A DNA stretch of 64,000 nt from Psychrobacter sp. ANT_WB68 (GCF_008369115.1 NZ_VOAZ01000001.1:1116001-1180000); one strand, 5' to 3'. Positions 46,842-56,346 are shown, counted from the first letter of the stretch. Made by a program: numbers and translations. Notes: a model not told the origin generated them from the sequence alone.

Positions 46842-48998
46842 ATGACTAAAAAGGTATTGATTATATCGTGGCACTTCCCGCCTTACAAAAGCTCTTCAGC
46901 ATTCAATTTGTTCAAACGTCTAAAAGATACAGGCTACGAATATGATGTGCTACAAATCAGAAGAGATGATAAGCCAGATAATGAAGCAATGTTTCGCTTC
47001 GCCTCTAGTTGCTTCAATCGTTATGAAATTGATATGCCTTCAGAAGACGCTCGTAATGCAGATGCTCGCGACCATTATGTCAATAAAGTTATTGAGCTTT
47101 ATAATGTATTAAAGCAAAAAAACCATTATTCAGCAATGATTTCACACTCTCATGAAATAGCGTCACATATGGCAGCGATGGCTATTAAAAAAAGTAGCCC
47201 TGAATTGCGATGGGTCGCTTCATTCGGAGATCCGATAGCTGCCAACCCATTCAATGACTCTTATCAATTTCCAATGCTGGAAGAAGATAGCCAAACTGAA
47301 GCGCAGGTATTACAGCAAGCAGACCGTATTATAGTAACCAACATTTATCAGCAAGACTTAGTAATTGTGACTCAGGCTCAGCAGGTCGATAGAGAAAAGT
47401 TTTTTGTTTTACCGCACTGCTTTGATGAGCGCATGTATCCTAGTTTATCTAACCAAGAAAATTATAATAATAGACTAAACAATGTGTTTCGTTTTATGCA
47501 TGTTGGCATGCTCTACAAATTTAAGCGTACTGCTGAACCTTTTATGCTAGGCGCACAACGTCTATTGCAAAAACATCCTGAGTTACGCGGTTGCTTTACA
47601 TTAGAGTTTTATGGTGCGAATGATCGTTATATACAAGCTGCTGCTGACTACGGTCTAGTTGATACAGTAAGCTTTAAAGGAACTGTAAGTTATTTAGAAA
47701 GTCTAAAAGTAATGAGTGAAGCAGACTGTCTTCTATTGCGTGATGCGGATTTCAGCGATCAAGGTATTAAAGATACCCCTTTTTATCCTGGTAAGTTGGC
47801 TGACTATATGGGTGCAAAAAAACCCATTTTAGCAGTGACCATGGCACATGGGTGTGTGCCTGATATGTTAAATGAAATAGGTGGTGCATCATTAACTGAA
47901 GATGATATCGATGGTATTACGGATGCTATGTATGATGCTATGCAAGGGTACTTATCTATTAATGTTGATAAGGTAGAGTACTACTCACATATTAATACCG
48001 CTAAGTTGGCAAAACAGGCATTAACATTTATACAAGACAAAAAGAAAGTCCTTATCGCCGGTCATGATTTAAAGTTTGCTAAGTTTATTATTGAAGCACT
48101 TGAAAGTAGTGATGATTTTGAGGTTTTAATTGATAAATGGGAAAGTCATAGCAAGCATGATGAAAAACAAAGTATCGAGCTTCTTAATCAAGCTGATATT
48201 ATTTTCTGCGAATGGGGACTGGGTAATCTGGTCTGGTACTCTAATCATAAGAAACAAGGTCAGAAACTCATAACCCGCATTCATGCTCAAGAGTTAAAAA
48301 CTCGTCACCTGGATCAATGTAACCACGATAATATTGACAACTATATATTCGTATCTCCATACTTTTATGAATTAATGATTGCAGAGTTCGAGCTAGAACG
48401 TAAAAAATGCAAAATGGTCTTTAATATGGTGGATACCGAGCTTTTAGATAAGCCTAAACTACCTAATTCTAAGTTTCATTTAGGGATGATAGGTGATGTC
48501 CCACAGTCTAAGAGATTAGATAGAGCATTAGATATATTTGAGCAGTTATATCAAAAGGATAAGCGCTACAAGCTATTCATTAAGGGTAAGCGTCCTGAAG
48601 AATACCCCTGGATGCACTCCAAAGCTAAAGCTGAAGAGATGGCTTATTATCAACAGCAGTATCAACGAATCAAAGATAATGGTTGGGATAAAAGCGTTGT
48701 CTTTGAAGGTCATGGGCCAATAGATGAATGGCTACAGAATATTGGATGGATATTATCGGTAAGTGATAATGAGAGTTTCCATTTGTCAGTAGCTGAAGGT
48801 ATGGCTAGTGGTGCTGTTCCCGTTATTTTAAAATGGCCGGGAGCTGAAACAATATATCCTGAAGATTGTATTTTTGACTCTGTATCTGAGACAATAAGGT
48901 TTATTTATTCTAATTATTCACATGTAAAAACAAATAAAAAGTATGTCTTAAACTTTGATTCTTCAAATATTTCAAATAATATTCTCAATTTTTTTTAG
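46842..48998 (+). CDS. Two-domain glycosyltransferase
   Basis: 718 residues holding two glycosyltransferase-like halves. The first (about 1-395) opens with VLIISWHFPPYKSSSAFNLF, typical of GT4 proteins. It has SFGDPIAANPF near 125, FMHVGMLYKFKRTAEPF near 222 and LADYMGAKKPILAV near 325, the usual donor-binding area. The second (about 400-718) restarts with KVLIAGHDLKFAKFIIEAL and has LGMIGDVPQSKRLDRALDIF near 548 and a GT4-like SVSDNESFHLSVAEGMASGAVPV near 643. It begins on the base after the preceding stop codon, so the two genes are surely co-expressed. Two different linkages from one polypeptide is inference. AT-rich like its neighbours. Confidence 0.83.
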   Translation: MTKKVLIISWHFPPYKSSSAFNLFKRLKDTGYEYDVLQIRRDDKPDNEAMFRFASSCFNRYEIDMPSEDARNADARDHYVNKVIELYNVLKQKNHYSAMISHSHEIASHMAAMAIKKSSPELRWVASFGDPIAANPFNDSYQFPMLEEDSQTEAQVLQQADRIIVTNIYQQDLVIVTQAQQVDREKFFVLPHCFDERMYPSLSNQENYNNRLNNVFRFMHVGMLYKFKRTAEPFMLGAQRLLQKHPELRGCFTLEFYGANDRYIQAAADYGLVDTVSFKGTVSYLESLKVMSEADCLLLRDADFSDQGIKDTPFYPGKLADYMGAKKPILAVTMAHGCVPDMLNEIGGASLTEDDIDGITDAMYDAMQGYLSINVDKVEYYSHINTAKLAKQALTFIQDKKKVLIAGHDLKFAKFIIEALESSDDFEVLIDKWESHSKHDEKQSIELLNQADIIFCEWGLGNLVWYSNHKKQGQKLITRIHAQELKTRHLDQCNHDNIDNYIFVSPYFYELMIAEFELERKKCKMVFNMVDTELLDKPKLPNSKFHLGMIGDVPQSKRLDRALDIFEQLYQKDKRYKLFIKGKRPEEYPWMHSKAKAEEMAYYQQQYQRIKDNGWDKSVVFEGHGPIDEWLQNIGWILSVSDNESFHLSVAEGMASGAVPVILKWPGAETIYPEDCIFDSVSETIRFIYSNYSHVKTNKKYVLNFDSSNISNNILNFF

Positions 48999-49084
48999 GT
49001 TAAAGGGTTCAATATTAATAATTTACGGTTTATATAGAGCAAAATGCTATTTATTTGAATCTTTTCTAGCTTTAAGGGTAATTT

Positions 49085-50701
49085 ATGAATACTGATATTC
49101 AAGGAACAGGGTTTTACGTAGCTTCAAGCTTTAGTGAACAAAATAGCTATTATTTTAGCGGAACTATGTTTGATGATAAATCTATTATTATTGGTGAAAG
49201 AGGGCTTGGACTATATCTTCAAAACAACGACTTTCCAGACTTATATAGTCCACTTGATGGACGCTTTTCGCTCGTAAAGATTAATACAGAAAATGTATTA
49301 GCTAGAACAGATATTTTTGGCCAAGACATTTTATTTTATTACATCAAGAATAATGTATGGGCAATATCCAACTCTTTCATATTATTGTGCAGACATTTAA
49401 CATTTAATGGCGAACAACTTCAACTTGATCATGATCAAATTGATATATTGAAAGTAAGACATGGTGTTACACAGCAATTAGTTAGTAATGATACTCTCAT
49501 TCATAGCATTAAAGTACTACCACGCAATAAAGTATTAAAAATCATGAAAGGGAATACAACCTTTAGCCTTTCTGATTTACCTCCTGTATTACAAAATCAA
49601 AGTTATATTGATGCTCTAGATCATTTTTTTAAACGGACAATCGACGTCAACTACACATTGATTAATTATTTTGAGGATCGAGTTACAGTTGATATTACCG
49701 GCGGTGTCGACTCTCGAGTCGTTCTAGCAACCATCTTAGCGTCAGGTGTTGATTTGTCAAAGATCAATTTTATGTGTGGTAAAGGTGTAGGTGACGATTA
49801 TAAGGTAGCAACTAAATTAGCTGATAAATATGGTTTCACTATCACCAATAAATCATATATATATGGCCAAGGTAGTCAAGAAGATTTATATGACTTATGG
49901 AAGTTAGGAAATTTAGGAGTGTACTTTCCCGTGTACTTTCCATCGTCTTCCCGTCCTCAAACGTTAATTCACTATCATGGAGCTTGTGGTGAGTGTTTTA
50001 GAGATTTTTATTTACTACCAGCAAATAAATTTATGGATAATGTTGCAAAAGGGGTAAGCAATCAAAGTAATCTCTATGCTTTGAACCGAAAATTTGGTAA
50101 AGCACTTAGTGAAATTGAGGCTCCTGTAAATAAAATAGCATCTATGATTGATTATTATTGGAATTATAGGTCTAGATTTCATGTAGGAAGAAGTACTCAT
50201 AGAAACTTAAGTGAATACTATGTTACTCCAATGGCATCTATTTATTTAGCAAGAGCTTTTGAAGAACTAAATCAGTTAGAGAAAGAAAAGGGCTCATTAG
50301 TTCTAGATCTTTTCCTTAGATGCTATCCTGATGTCTTAGGTATTCCTTTTGACGAAGAAGAAAAGAACTACTCCGAGGCAGATATAAATGAAAGTTTAAA
50401 AAGAATTGGAAGTTTAGATAAGAATAAATTTTCTCAAGTACCTTGTAAACTTGAAGTTTTTTATGAGTTAGAACCTAGACAACAAAGAACTGAAAATGAT
50501 GTTTCAATGTTTGATTTATTGATTTTAGACTTAGAAAAATACTCTAAGACTGTAACTGAATTTAATTTATTTACAACAGAAGAAGTACAATCAGCTATGA
50601 ATGACTTAAAGAAATCATCATGGAATGCTCGTTTAGGTATAAATGCTTCAAAAATAATTTCAGTAGGTGAGTTACTTTCTTTAAAAAATATCGAATTATA
50701 G
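49085..50701 (+). CDS. Asparagine-synthetase-like ATP pyrophosphatase lacking the glutaminase Cys
   Basis: 538 residues resembling the class-B asparagine synthetase family. The first part (about 1-180) keeps the outline of the Ntn glutaminase domain (PLDGRFSLVKINTENVLART, DIFGQDILFYY). However, it begins MNTDIQG, so the nucleophilic Cys that must follow the initiator Met is missing. The synthetase part begins near residue 195, with PP-loop DITGGVDSRVVL near 204 (TGG in place of SGG), CGKGVGDDYKVATKLA near 240 and HYHGACGECFRDFY near 300. Such proteins adenylate a carboxylate and form an amide, as beta-lactam synthetase does without glutamine hydrolysis. In this locus the carboxylate could be a uronic acid. 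AAGGG precedes the ATG. Function inferred. Confidence 0.72.
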   Translation: MNTDIQGTGFYVASSFSEQNSYYFSGTMFDDKSIIIGERGLGLYLQNNDFPDLYSPLDGRFSLVKINTENVLARTDIFGQDILFYYIKNNVWAISNSFILLCRHLTFNGEQLQLDHDQIDILKVRHGVTQQLVSNDTLIHSIKVLPRNKVLKIMKGNTTFSLSDLPPVLQNQSYIDALDHFFKRTIDVNYTLINYFEDRVTVDITGGVDSRVVLATILASGVDLSKINFMCGKGVGDDYKVATKLADKYGFTITNKSYIYGQGSQEDLYDLWKLGNLGVYFPVYFPSSSRPQTLIHYHGACGECFRDFYLLPANKFMDNVAKGVSNQSNLYALNRKFGKALSEIEAPVNKIASMIDYYWNYRSRFHVGRSTHRNLSEYYVTPMASIYLARAFEELNQLEKEKGSLVLDLFLRCYPDVLGIPFDEEEKNYSEADINESLKRIGSLDKNKFSQVPCKLEVFYELEPRQQRTENDVSMFDLLILDLEKYSKTVTEFNLFTTEEVQSAMNDLKKSSWNARLGINASKIISVGELLSLKNIEL

Positions 50702-50844
50702 ATAAAAATTGAAATCAGACTGTCGTTAAGATTTTTTATGTTGTTGTCTTTAATAGAGATTCTTTTCTTAAAATTTTGGTAATTCTAATGCGCTATTAGT
50801 ACTATATGAATATATATTAAGCTATGGATAGGAATGACAGGGTC

Positions 50845-51591
50845 ATGAATACATTAAAAATTGAGGATTTAGAAAGTGTATTTGCAGAAGCAAATATAGA
50901 AAAATTTAATAAACTAACACAAGATTTAATCAAAGTACAAAATCGTATCTATTCACAATTGGAAAGTTTATCTTGGTTACAGCGTCGTCTTTTACCTAAT
51001 ACGCAACTTCCTTCACTACGCGGATGGGCAAGCTCTCCTGATGTATTAGTGCGATTGCATACGCATATAATGGAGGCTAAACCTGCAGTAATAGTTGAGT
51101 TCGGTAGTGGCGCATCAACTTTAGTAATTGCAGATGCACTCAGTCAAAATGGTACAGGTAAATTATTCTCTATAGAGAATAGTAAATATTATGGTGCACA
51201 GACATTATCTCATTTACAGCAAAACCATTTACAAGGCTGGGTAGATCTTCGTATTGGTGAATTAGAGAAATGGGATGCAGAACATATCAATTCTGAAGAT
51301 GCTGACAAGCCATCAACTTGGTATCCAAAATCTTTAGTAAAAAATATTAAAAATATAGATCTGATATGGGTAGATGGGCCACCCGGTAATACTTGTCTAT
51401 ACAGCCGTTACCCTGCTTTACCTGCGTTATTTGATCAATTATCTAGCCGTATTGAAGTATGGATGGATGATACCGTTAGGCAAGAAGAAAGAGATATTTG
51501 TGAGAACTGGGCTAAAAAATATGGCTTTGACGTACATTACTATCCATTAGAAAAAGGCTTAGGAAGACTGACAGTATCTTTGAAAAAATAA
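50845..51591 (+). CDS. Methyltransf_24-type SAM methyltransferase
   Basis: 248 residues from the ATG at 50845; another ATG at 50824 has no better site. An amphipathic helical N-terminus (about 1-55) precedes a Rossmann-type methyltransferase domain: VIVEFGSGASTLVIADAL near residue 82 (motif I), KLFSIENSKYYGAQTL near 107 (acidic residue of motif II), IDLIWVDGPPGNT near 171 and EVWMDDTVRQEERDI near 205. This pattern fits the Methyltransf_24 family, common in surface-glycan clusters as O-methylating enzymes. The acceptor is not deducible; a sugar or the product of the neighbouring ligase are candidates. Confidence 0.8.
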   Translation: MNTLKIEDLESVFAEANIEKFNKLTQDLIKVQNRIYSQLESLSWLQRRLLPNTQLPSLRGWASSPDVLVRLHTHIMEAKPAVIVEFGSGASTLVIADALSQNGTGKLFSIENSKYYGAQTLSHLQQNHLQGWVDLRIGELEKWDAEHINSEDADKPSTWYPKSLVKNIKNIDLIWVDGPPGNTCLYSRYPALPALFDQLSSRIEVWMDDTVRQEERDICENWAKKYGFDVHYYPLEKGLGRLTVSLKK

Positions 51592-51632
51592 TCGTAAGTA
51601 TAAAATAAACTTATAGAAACTGAGGATTAAAT

Positions 51633-51905
51633 ATGTTTGATGTAAATATATCTGTAGAAAAAAACAAAGTACTAGGAGAATTTATAGCTGACAGCTATTT
51701 TTTTGAACCGTCTAAGTATGATTATGCTTTCTACTTATATAAAGATGATGAAAGAATAGAAACTAAGTGGTACACAGATAATATGAAAGCTGAGTTTCTT
51801 ATAGAGGACTTTGATGGAGTATTTTATATTAAGGCTTTTGTTAGAGATAAAGCACACGGAGACAAAAGGACATTTGATTCAGACAAAATATCTATCGATA
51901 GCTGA
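51633..51905 (+). CDS. Small beta-rich protein of unknown function in the glycan locus
   Basis: 90 residues with no signal peptide or membrane segment. Alternating hydrophobic and polar residues with many aromatics (DYAFYLYKDDERIETKWY, DFDGVFYIKAFVRD) suggest a single immunoglobulin-like or Y_Y_Y-like beta sandwich. GAGGAT is well placed before the ATG, so it is a real gene. I do not recognise it. It may be a carbohydrate-recognition or adaptor domain that elsewhere is fused to larger glycan enzymes; this is inference. Confidence 0.65.
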   Translation: MFDVNISVEKNKVLGEFIADSYFFEPSKYDYAFYLYKDDERIETKWYTDNMKAEFLIEDFDGVFYIKAFVRDKAHGDKRTFDSDKISIDS

Positions 51906-52061
51906 ATTATAGATAAATATTTTTTAGACTGAATATAGGTTAGTTGTTATTTCTATTTTCTTGATTTTCTAATGTTAAATTTATATTAATTAACTAAGGT
52001 TATATGATTTTTATACATAAAAACATATAGTCTTAGCTATTCTATTTAGTAGGTGTAAAAA

Positions 52062-53072
52062 ATGAAATGTCTATTCAATACCTCTAAAGAACCTAGAATA
52101 GCTTTAATAAGCGACGAGCTAACCTCTTTCGCATTGGACGAAAGCTCTGTAAAAGTTTTCCAAATTAAAGATAAAAACTGGTTTCAGTTATTTAAAATAT
52201 TTAAACCAGACTTTATATTAGTCGAATCCGTATGGCGAGGGTATAAGGATGCATGGCGCTATAAGTTGGCCAATTATCCTGATTATCCTGAGCGCAATAA
52301 CGTCGAACTCCGCAAACTTTTAGAGCTGGCAGATAAGTATAATATTCCTGCTGTATTTTGGAATAAAGAAGACGGTGCACATTTTAACCGTTTTATCGAT
52401 TCAGCTAGCTTATTCAAGTATGTACTGACTGTTGATTCAAACTGTGTCGAGCGCTACCAAGCGATATTAGGTAATAAAGTAAAAGTAGGGGTGCTACCCT
52501 TTGCCGTGCAGCCTAAGTTTCATTATCCCGCCACATCACCACCGCGCTATCGTAAGAGTCTATTTATCGGTAGTTATAGTAAGCATGTCCATAATGCTCG
52601 GCGACAATGGCAAGATATGGCATTTAGTGCAGCGTCGCCTTTTGGATTAGATATCATAGATCGTAACTCGGACCGTAAGTCTGATGTCTATCGCTATCCA
52701 GACTTACTTAATACTAACGTATATCCTGCGGTCGCTCACAATAAGACTGGTGATATGTATCGTCAGTACTCGCATGCACTTAATGTCAATACTGTGACTG
52801 ATTCACCGAGTATGTTTTCTCGTCGATTAATTGAGATTATGGCATGTGGTAGATTAGCGATTACTAATCCCAGTTTGGCAGTTAGTACGCGCTTTGAGGG
52901 TATGTGTGAAGTTGTCGACAGTAAAGAGCAGGCTGATGAACTATTCGCGCAGTTATCTAAAGGCTATACTAAGCATCAGGAAGAAATGATGCGTTATGCG
53001 AGTGCCCATGTGTTAGAAAACTATAACTACGATCAATGGCTGCAGCATATTATAGACTTTCTTGAATTATAG
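52062..53072 (+). CDS. CgeB-like glycosyltransferase
   Basis: 336 residues, clearly related to the C-terminal domain of the 924-residue protein at 44067. Shared motifs are LVESVWRG near residue 54, IPAVFWNKEDGAHFNRF near 99, VERYQ near 130, a QPKFH phrase, and SPSMFSRRLIEIMACGRL near 247. No N-terminal modules are present, so it represents the minimal transferase. AGGTG lies before the ATG. It closes the cluster, followed by a terminator. Composition is closer to the chromosome average than the genes before it. Donor and acceptor unknown. Confidence 0.8.
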   Translation: MKCLFNTSKEPRIALISDELTSFALDESSVKVFQIKDKNWFQLFKIFKPDFILVESVWRGYKDAWRYKLANYPDYPERNNVELRKLLELADKYNIPAVFWNKEDGAHFNRFIDSASLFKYVLTVDSNCVERYQAILGNKVKVGVLPFAVQPKFHYPATSPPRYRKSLFIGSYSKHVHNARRQWQDMAFSAASPFGLDIIDRNSDRKSDVYRYPDLLNTNVYPAVAHNKTGDMYRQYSHALNVNTVTDSPSMFSRRLIEIMACGRLAITNPSLAVSTRFEGMCEVVDSKEQADELFAQLSKGYTKHQEEMMRYASAHVLENYNYDQWLQHIIDFLEL

Positions 53073-53125
53073 CGTAATACTCACAATGCAACTCTACTTA
53101 AGTTTTTAGAAAGCATTAATAAAGT

Positions 53126-53157
53126 AAGCCTGTTAGCAATGACTAGCAGGCTTTTTT
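53126..53157 (+). terminator. Terminator at the end of the glycan locus
   Basis: AAGCCTG-TAG with CTA-CAGGCTT (one mismatch) around CAATGA, followed by six T residues. Confidence 0.82.
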
Positions 53158-53178
53158 GTGCTCGTCAAAAAACTCATC

Positions 53179-54783
53179 CTAGCCAATAACCAGCTGCTCC
53201 AAACCATCATCAGCCGTTGCTAAATTAGCTACCATTGATAACGCATGTGCCTGTTGGCTAGTAATTTCTCTGTTTGGTGTCGCCGCCGTACCGCCTCGTA
53301 ACCAATTATCATCGGTATCGCTAACGTTTTGATTATGCTGCTGATTCTGTAAATTATACCAAGCCAAGTCATGATGTAGCGCGACGACATCACCCATGAT
53401 GAGCAGAGCAGGTGTTGGTAGTTGATTTTGTTCTTGCAATTCAACGATATCGGCAAGCGTACCAGTCAATACTTGCTGATTGGGCATGCTAGCATTAGAG
53501 ACGATTGCAATTGGGGTGTCGCTACTGCGTCCCGCGTCAATCAAGCCTGTCGTCAAGCGTGGCAGCGAATGCAAACCCATATAAAACACGACGGTCTCGT
53601 CGGTATTTAAGAAGCTCTTAAAGTTACTGTTGGGCGCGCCAGCCTTCAAAAATCCCGTGACAAAACGTACTGACTGCGAATGATCACGATGGGTAAGCGG
53701 AATGCCCGCATAGCTAGCAGCGGCATTGGCAGCGGTAATACCGGGGACGACTTGATAAGGAACGCCATGCGCACGTAAGCTCTCAATTTCTTCACCGCCG
53801 CGCCCAAAGATAAAGGGGTCGCCGCCTTTTAAACGTACCACACGCCGACCTTCTTTTGCACTATTGACCAACAGCTCATTGATACCTAATTGTGCGACGG
53901 CATGGTTGCTGCGTTTTTTACCAACAAACACTTTATCAGCATCGCGGCGACATAAATCCAATACTTGCGGTGAGACCAACGCATCATAGTAGACAATGTC
54001 AGCCTGCTGCATGAGACGCAGCGCTTTAAAGGTGAGCAGCTCTGGATCACCAGGACCGGCGCCAACGATATAAACTTCGCCTATTGCATTTTGCATGGTT
54101 TGTGATGTTGTGGATATATCATCTGCTACATTTTTTTCACTGATAGCAGCCGCTGTGTTATCTAAATCAGCTTGCAGTTGGGCAGCCGCTTCATCTTCAT
54201 TGCCAGCAAACATCAGCTGACTGACTTGACCTTCAAATGCCTTTTCCCAAAACTGCCTGCGTCCTGTAAGCGTTGGAATTTTGGCTTTAACCTCGCCTCG
54301 AAACTCGCCAGCCAGTTTGGCCAATTTGCCATAGCCTTGTGGAATCAAGGTTTCAAGGCGGGCACGCAGCAAACGTGCCAGCACCGGCGCTTTACCGTTG
54401 GACGATATGCCAATCACAATGGGATTACGTTCAACAATGGCAGGGAAAATAAAATCGCATAAATGCGGGGTATCAACGACGTTAACAGGAATATTAAGCT
54501 CGCTGGCGTCAGCATGAATTTGATGATTCAGCGTTTCATCATCGGTGGCGGCGATGATAACGCGCGCGCCCGTCATATAAGCTTTATTATAGTTTTCATA
54601 AATGAGTTCGTGCTTACTATCTGATAATAAGGTCTGTATCTCAGTACTAATACTTGGCGCTAGGACAGTAATACACGTGCCAGCACGGCTCAGCAAATCT
54701 GCCTTACGTAGCGCCACATCACCGCCACCGACGATCAGTACTTTGCGGTCTTCTAATTTAAAAAATAATGGAAAGGTGTTCAT
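53179..54783 (-). CDS. cysG: Siroheme synthase (trifunctional CysG)
   Basis: Makes siroheme, the cofactor of the sulfite reductase encoded at 58487. 534 residues. The N-terminal CysG-B part (about 1-165) is a precorrin-2 dehydrogenase/ferrochelatase with FPLFFKLEDRKVLIVGGGDVAL and GISSNGKAPVLARLLR. The CysG-A part (about 232-485) is uroporphyrinogen-III methyltransferase with VYIVGAGPGDPELLTFKAL, VRLKGGDPFIFGRGGEE near 317 and GIPLTHRDHSQSVRF near 367. E. coli CysG has 457 residues. The extra length is a linker rich in Ala and Gln (about 200-230) and a C-terminal tail of about 45 polar residues after residue 485. Confidence 0.94.
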   Translation of the reverse strand: MNTFPLFFKLEDRKVLIVGGGDVALRKADLLSRAGTCITVLAPSISTEIQTLLSDSKHELIYENYNKAYMTGARVIIAATDDETLNHQIHADASELNIPVNVVDTPHLCDFIFPAIVERNPIVIGISSNGKAPVLARLLRARLETLIPQGYGKLAKLAGEFRGEVKAKIPTLTGRRQFWEKAFEGQVSQLMFAGNEDEAAAQLQADLDNTAAAISEKNVADDISTTSQTMQNAIGEVYIVGAGPGDPELLTFKALRLMQQADIVYYDALVSPQVLDLCRRDADKVFVGKKRSNHAVAQLGINELLVNSAKEGRRVVRLKGGDPFIFGRGGEEIESLRAHGVPYQVVPGITAANAAASYAGIPLTHRDHSQSVRFVTGFLKAGAPNSNFKSFLNTDETVVFYMGLHSLPRLTTGLIDAGRSSDTPIAIVSNASMPNQQVLTGTLADIVELQEQNQLPTPALLIMGDVVALHHDLAWYNLQNQQHNQNVSDTDDNWLRGGTAATPNREITSQQAHALSMVANLATADDGLEQLVIG

Positions 54784-54943
54784 AGTATCACCAGTTATTC
54801 AATCAATATAAAATATGCAACTATTATGAGGTATCACAGGCGTATGCTCACCTAGTGAATTGGCATTAACATATTCGTTTTTGATATGTTAGTGACGATT
54901 TTTGCTAGGATGTGGAATAGGTGAAATGTAAAATAGCACATTG

Positions 54944-54976
54944 AAAAAGCCACAGGCTAATTACAAAGCCTGTGGC
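54944..54976 (-). terminator. Terminator of the acyltransferase gene
   Basis: GCCACAGGCT and AGCCTGTGGC form a perfect 10-bp stem, followed on the minus strand by TTTTT. Confidence 0.85.
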
Positions 54977-55033
54977 TAATATTATATTGGGTTCTTTATT
55001 GGCTATAAATATAGTTAACTGGTTGCAAAGAAC

Positions 55034-55984
55034 CTACTCAAACTCACTCAGCATCTTGGTAATGCGCGCATCTTTTTGTTGCCAGATATCCTCTAACCAA
55101 TCAAACATCATTTTTTTAGTGTCTTCATCACGGTCATAGCCACCATCCATAATGGCGGCAAACAATTCGTCTGGTATCTGTAGGCGAGTCACATCGACGC
55201 CCAAACGGCGAATATTACCCTTCCATAAATCATCATAATCAGGCGCGCCGTCTGGATAGACGATGGTGACATCTAAGATAGAATCTAACTCATCCCCTAA
55301 TGCATTAAGGGCTAACGACAAACCGCCAGCCCGTGGCTTTAATAAGTGCTGATAAGGTGAGCCTTGCTTATCATGTTTTTCTGGGGTAAAACGTGTGCCT
55401 TCTAAGTAATTTAGGAGGGCAAAGGGTTTGTTTTTTAATTGACGGCAGGCACGCTTGGCTTCTTCGATATCCTTACCTTTGAGGGCAGGATTTTTGGCAA
55501 TCGCTTCTTTAGAGTGGCGGCGCATCATTGGGAAGTCTAAAAAGTAAAAGGCTTGACCGATAACGGGAATGTAAATCAAATTAAACTTAGTGAAAAACCG
55601 CGTTAAAGGCAGTCTGTCTTGGCTGATATATTGCACAATACTCGTATCAACCCACGATTGATGGTTGCTTATCAGCAGATATTGTTTGTCTTCGCTCAAG
55701 TCATCGGGCAAGTTAATGCGCCAGTCTCTATGAGGTAGTGCATGGTCAATCACGGCGTTATTACTGTTAATCCAATACTTAGTAATCGCAATTAAGGCAT
55801 CATCGGTCAGTTTTGACCCGGTCAATACTTTCGCCGCGCCCATAGTCCAGACCGGCAGACCAACCAACGCACTATTAGCAGTAAGGACGCTAACGCCCGT
55901 GAGAAAAGAAGCCGCTTTGCCTACGACTGGCAGCTTATCGTGCAGTTTTTCATAGAATGAATCAATTTTTTTTATTAAAGGCAT
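55034..55984 (-). CDS. 1-acyl-sn-glycerol-3-phosphate acyltransferase-like, YihG type
   Basis: 316 residues. The PlsC-family motifs are present: ISNHQSWVDTSIVQ near residue 108 (NHxxxxD), the substrate site NYLEGTRFTPEKH near 200, and a membrane segment near 25-55. The long C-terminal part and the sequence around the motifs fit the YihG/LCLAT branch rather than PlsC itself. It should acylate lysophosphatidic acid or a related lipid at the inner membrane. I prefer the ATG at 55984, with GGA nine bases upstream; the frame is open to 56020, where a second ATG has little support. Confidence 0.85.
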   Translation of the reverse strand: MPLIKKIDSFYEKLHDKLPVVGKAASFLTGVSVLTANSALVGLPVWTMGAAKVLTGSKLTDDALIAITKYWINSNNAVIDHALPHRDWRINLPDDLSEDKQYLLISNHQSWVDTSIVQYISQDRLPLTRFFTKFNLIYIPVIGQAFYFLDFPMMRRHSKEAIAKNPALKGKDIEEAKRACRQLKNKPFALLNYLEGTRFTPEKHDKQGSPYQHLLKPRAGGLSLALNALGDELDSILDVTIVYPDGAPDYDDLWKGNIRRLGVDVTRLQIPDELFAAIMDGGYDRDEDTKKMMFDWLEDIWQQKDARITKMLSEFE

Positions 55985-56346
55985 ATCAAATGTCCGTATT
56001 GATGAGTGTGGCAAAGCCATGATCGAGCTTGATTATAAAAATGAGCACAAGTAGCCGCAACGACGGGCAACTTCGTCCATAGTTTAGCTTTAAAAGGTTG
56101 GCTTAATGTTTAATGTGATGTTACGCCAGCTTTGAAGCCATAGAATACCTTAATGTTATCCGATAAAACGTTAAGAAAACGTTATTTATGCAACTAAAAG
56201 GGTAGATATGTGTCAGTTATTAGCTTGTAAAAAAATATCCAACATAGGCTAACATTGATAGTTAAGTGACTATGTTAATCTAACCCAGATACAATCAGAT
56301 AGAAAAAAATCTTAATTTACAGTATAAAATAACAAGGATGAATATT
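55985..56346. other. Divergent intergenic region, acyltransferase and SDR genes
   Basis: About 360 bp. It contains the 11-bp-spaced direct repeat of AAAACGTTA at 56165-56184. No open frame or RNA supported. Confidence 0.5.
56165..56184. promoter_or_regulatory. Direct repeat AAAACGTTA, one helical turn apart
   Basis: Two identical 9-mers at 56165-56173 and 56176-56184, each containing the palindrome AACGTT. An 11-bp period places both on the same face of the helix, as expected of a regulator site. Target gene and protein unknown. Confidence 0.35.
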
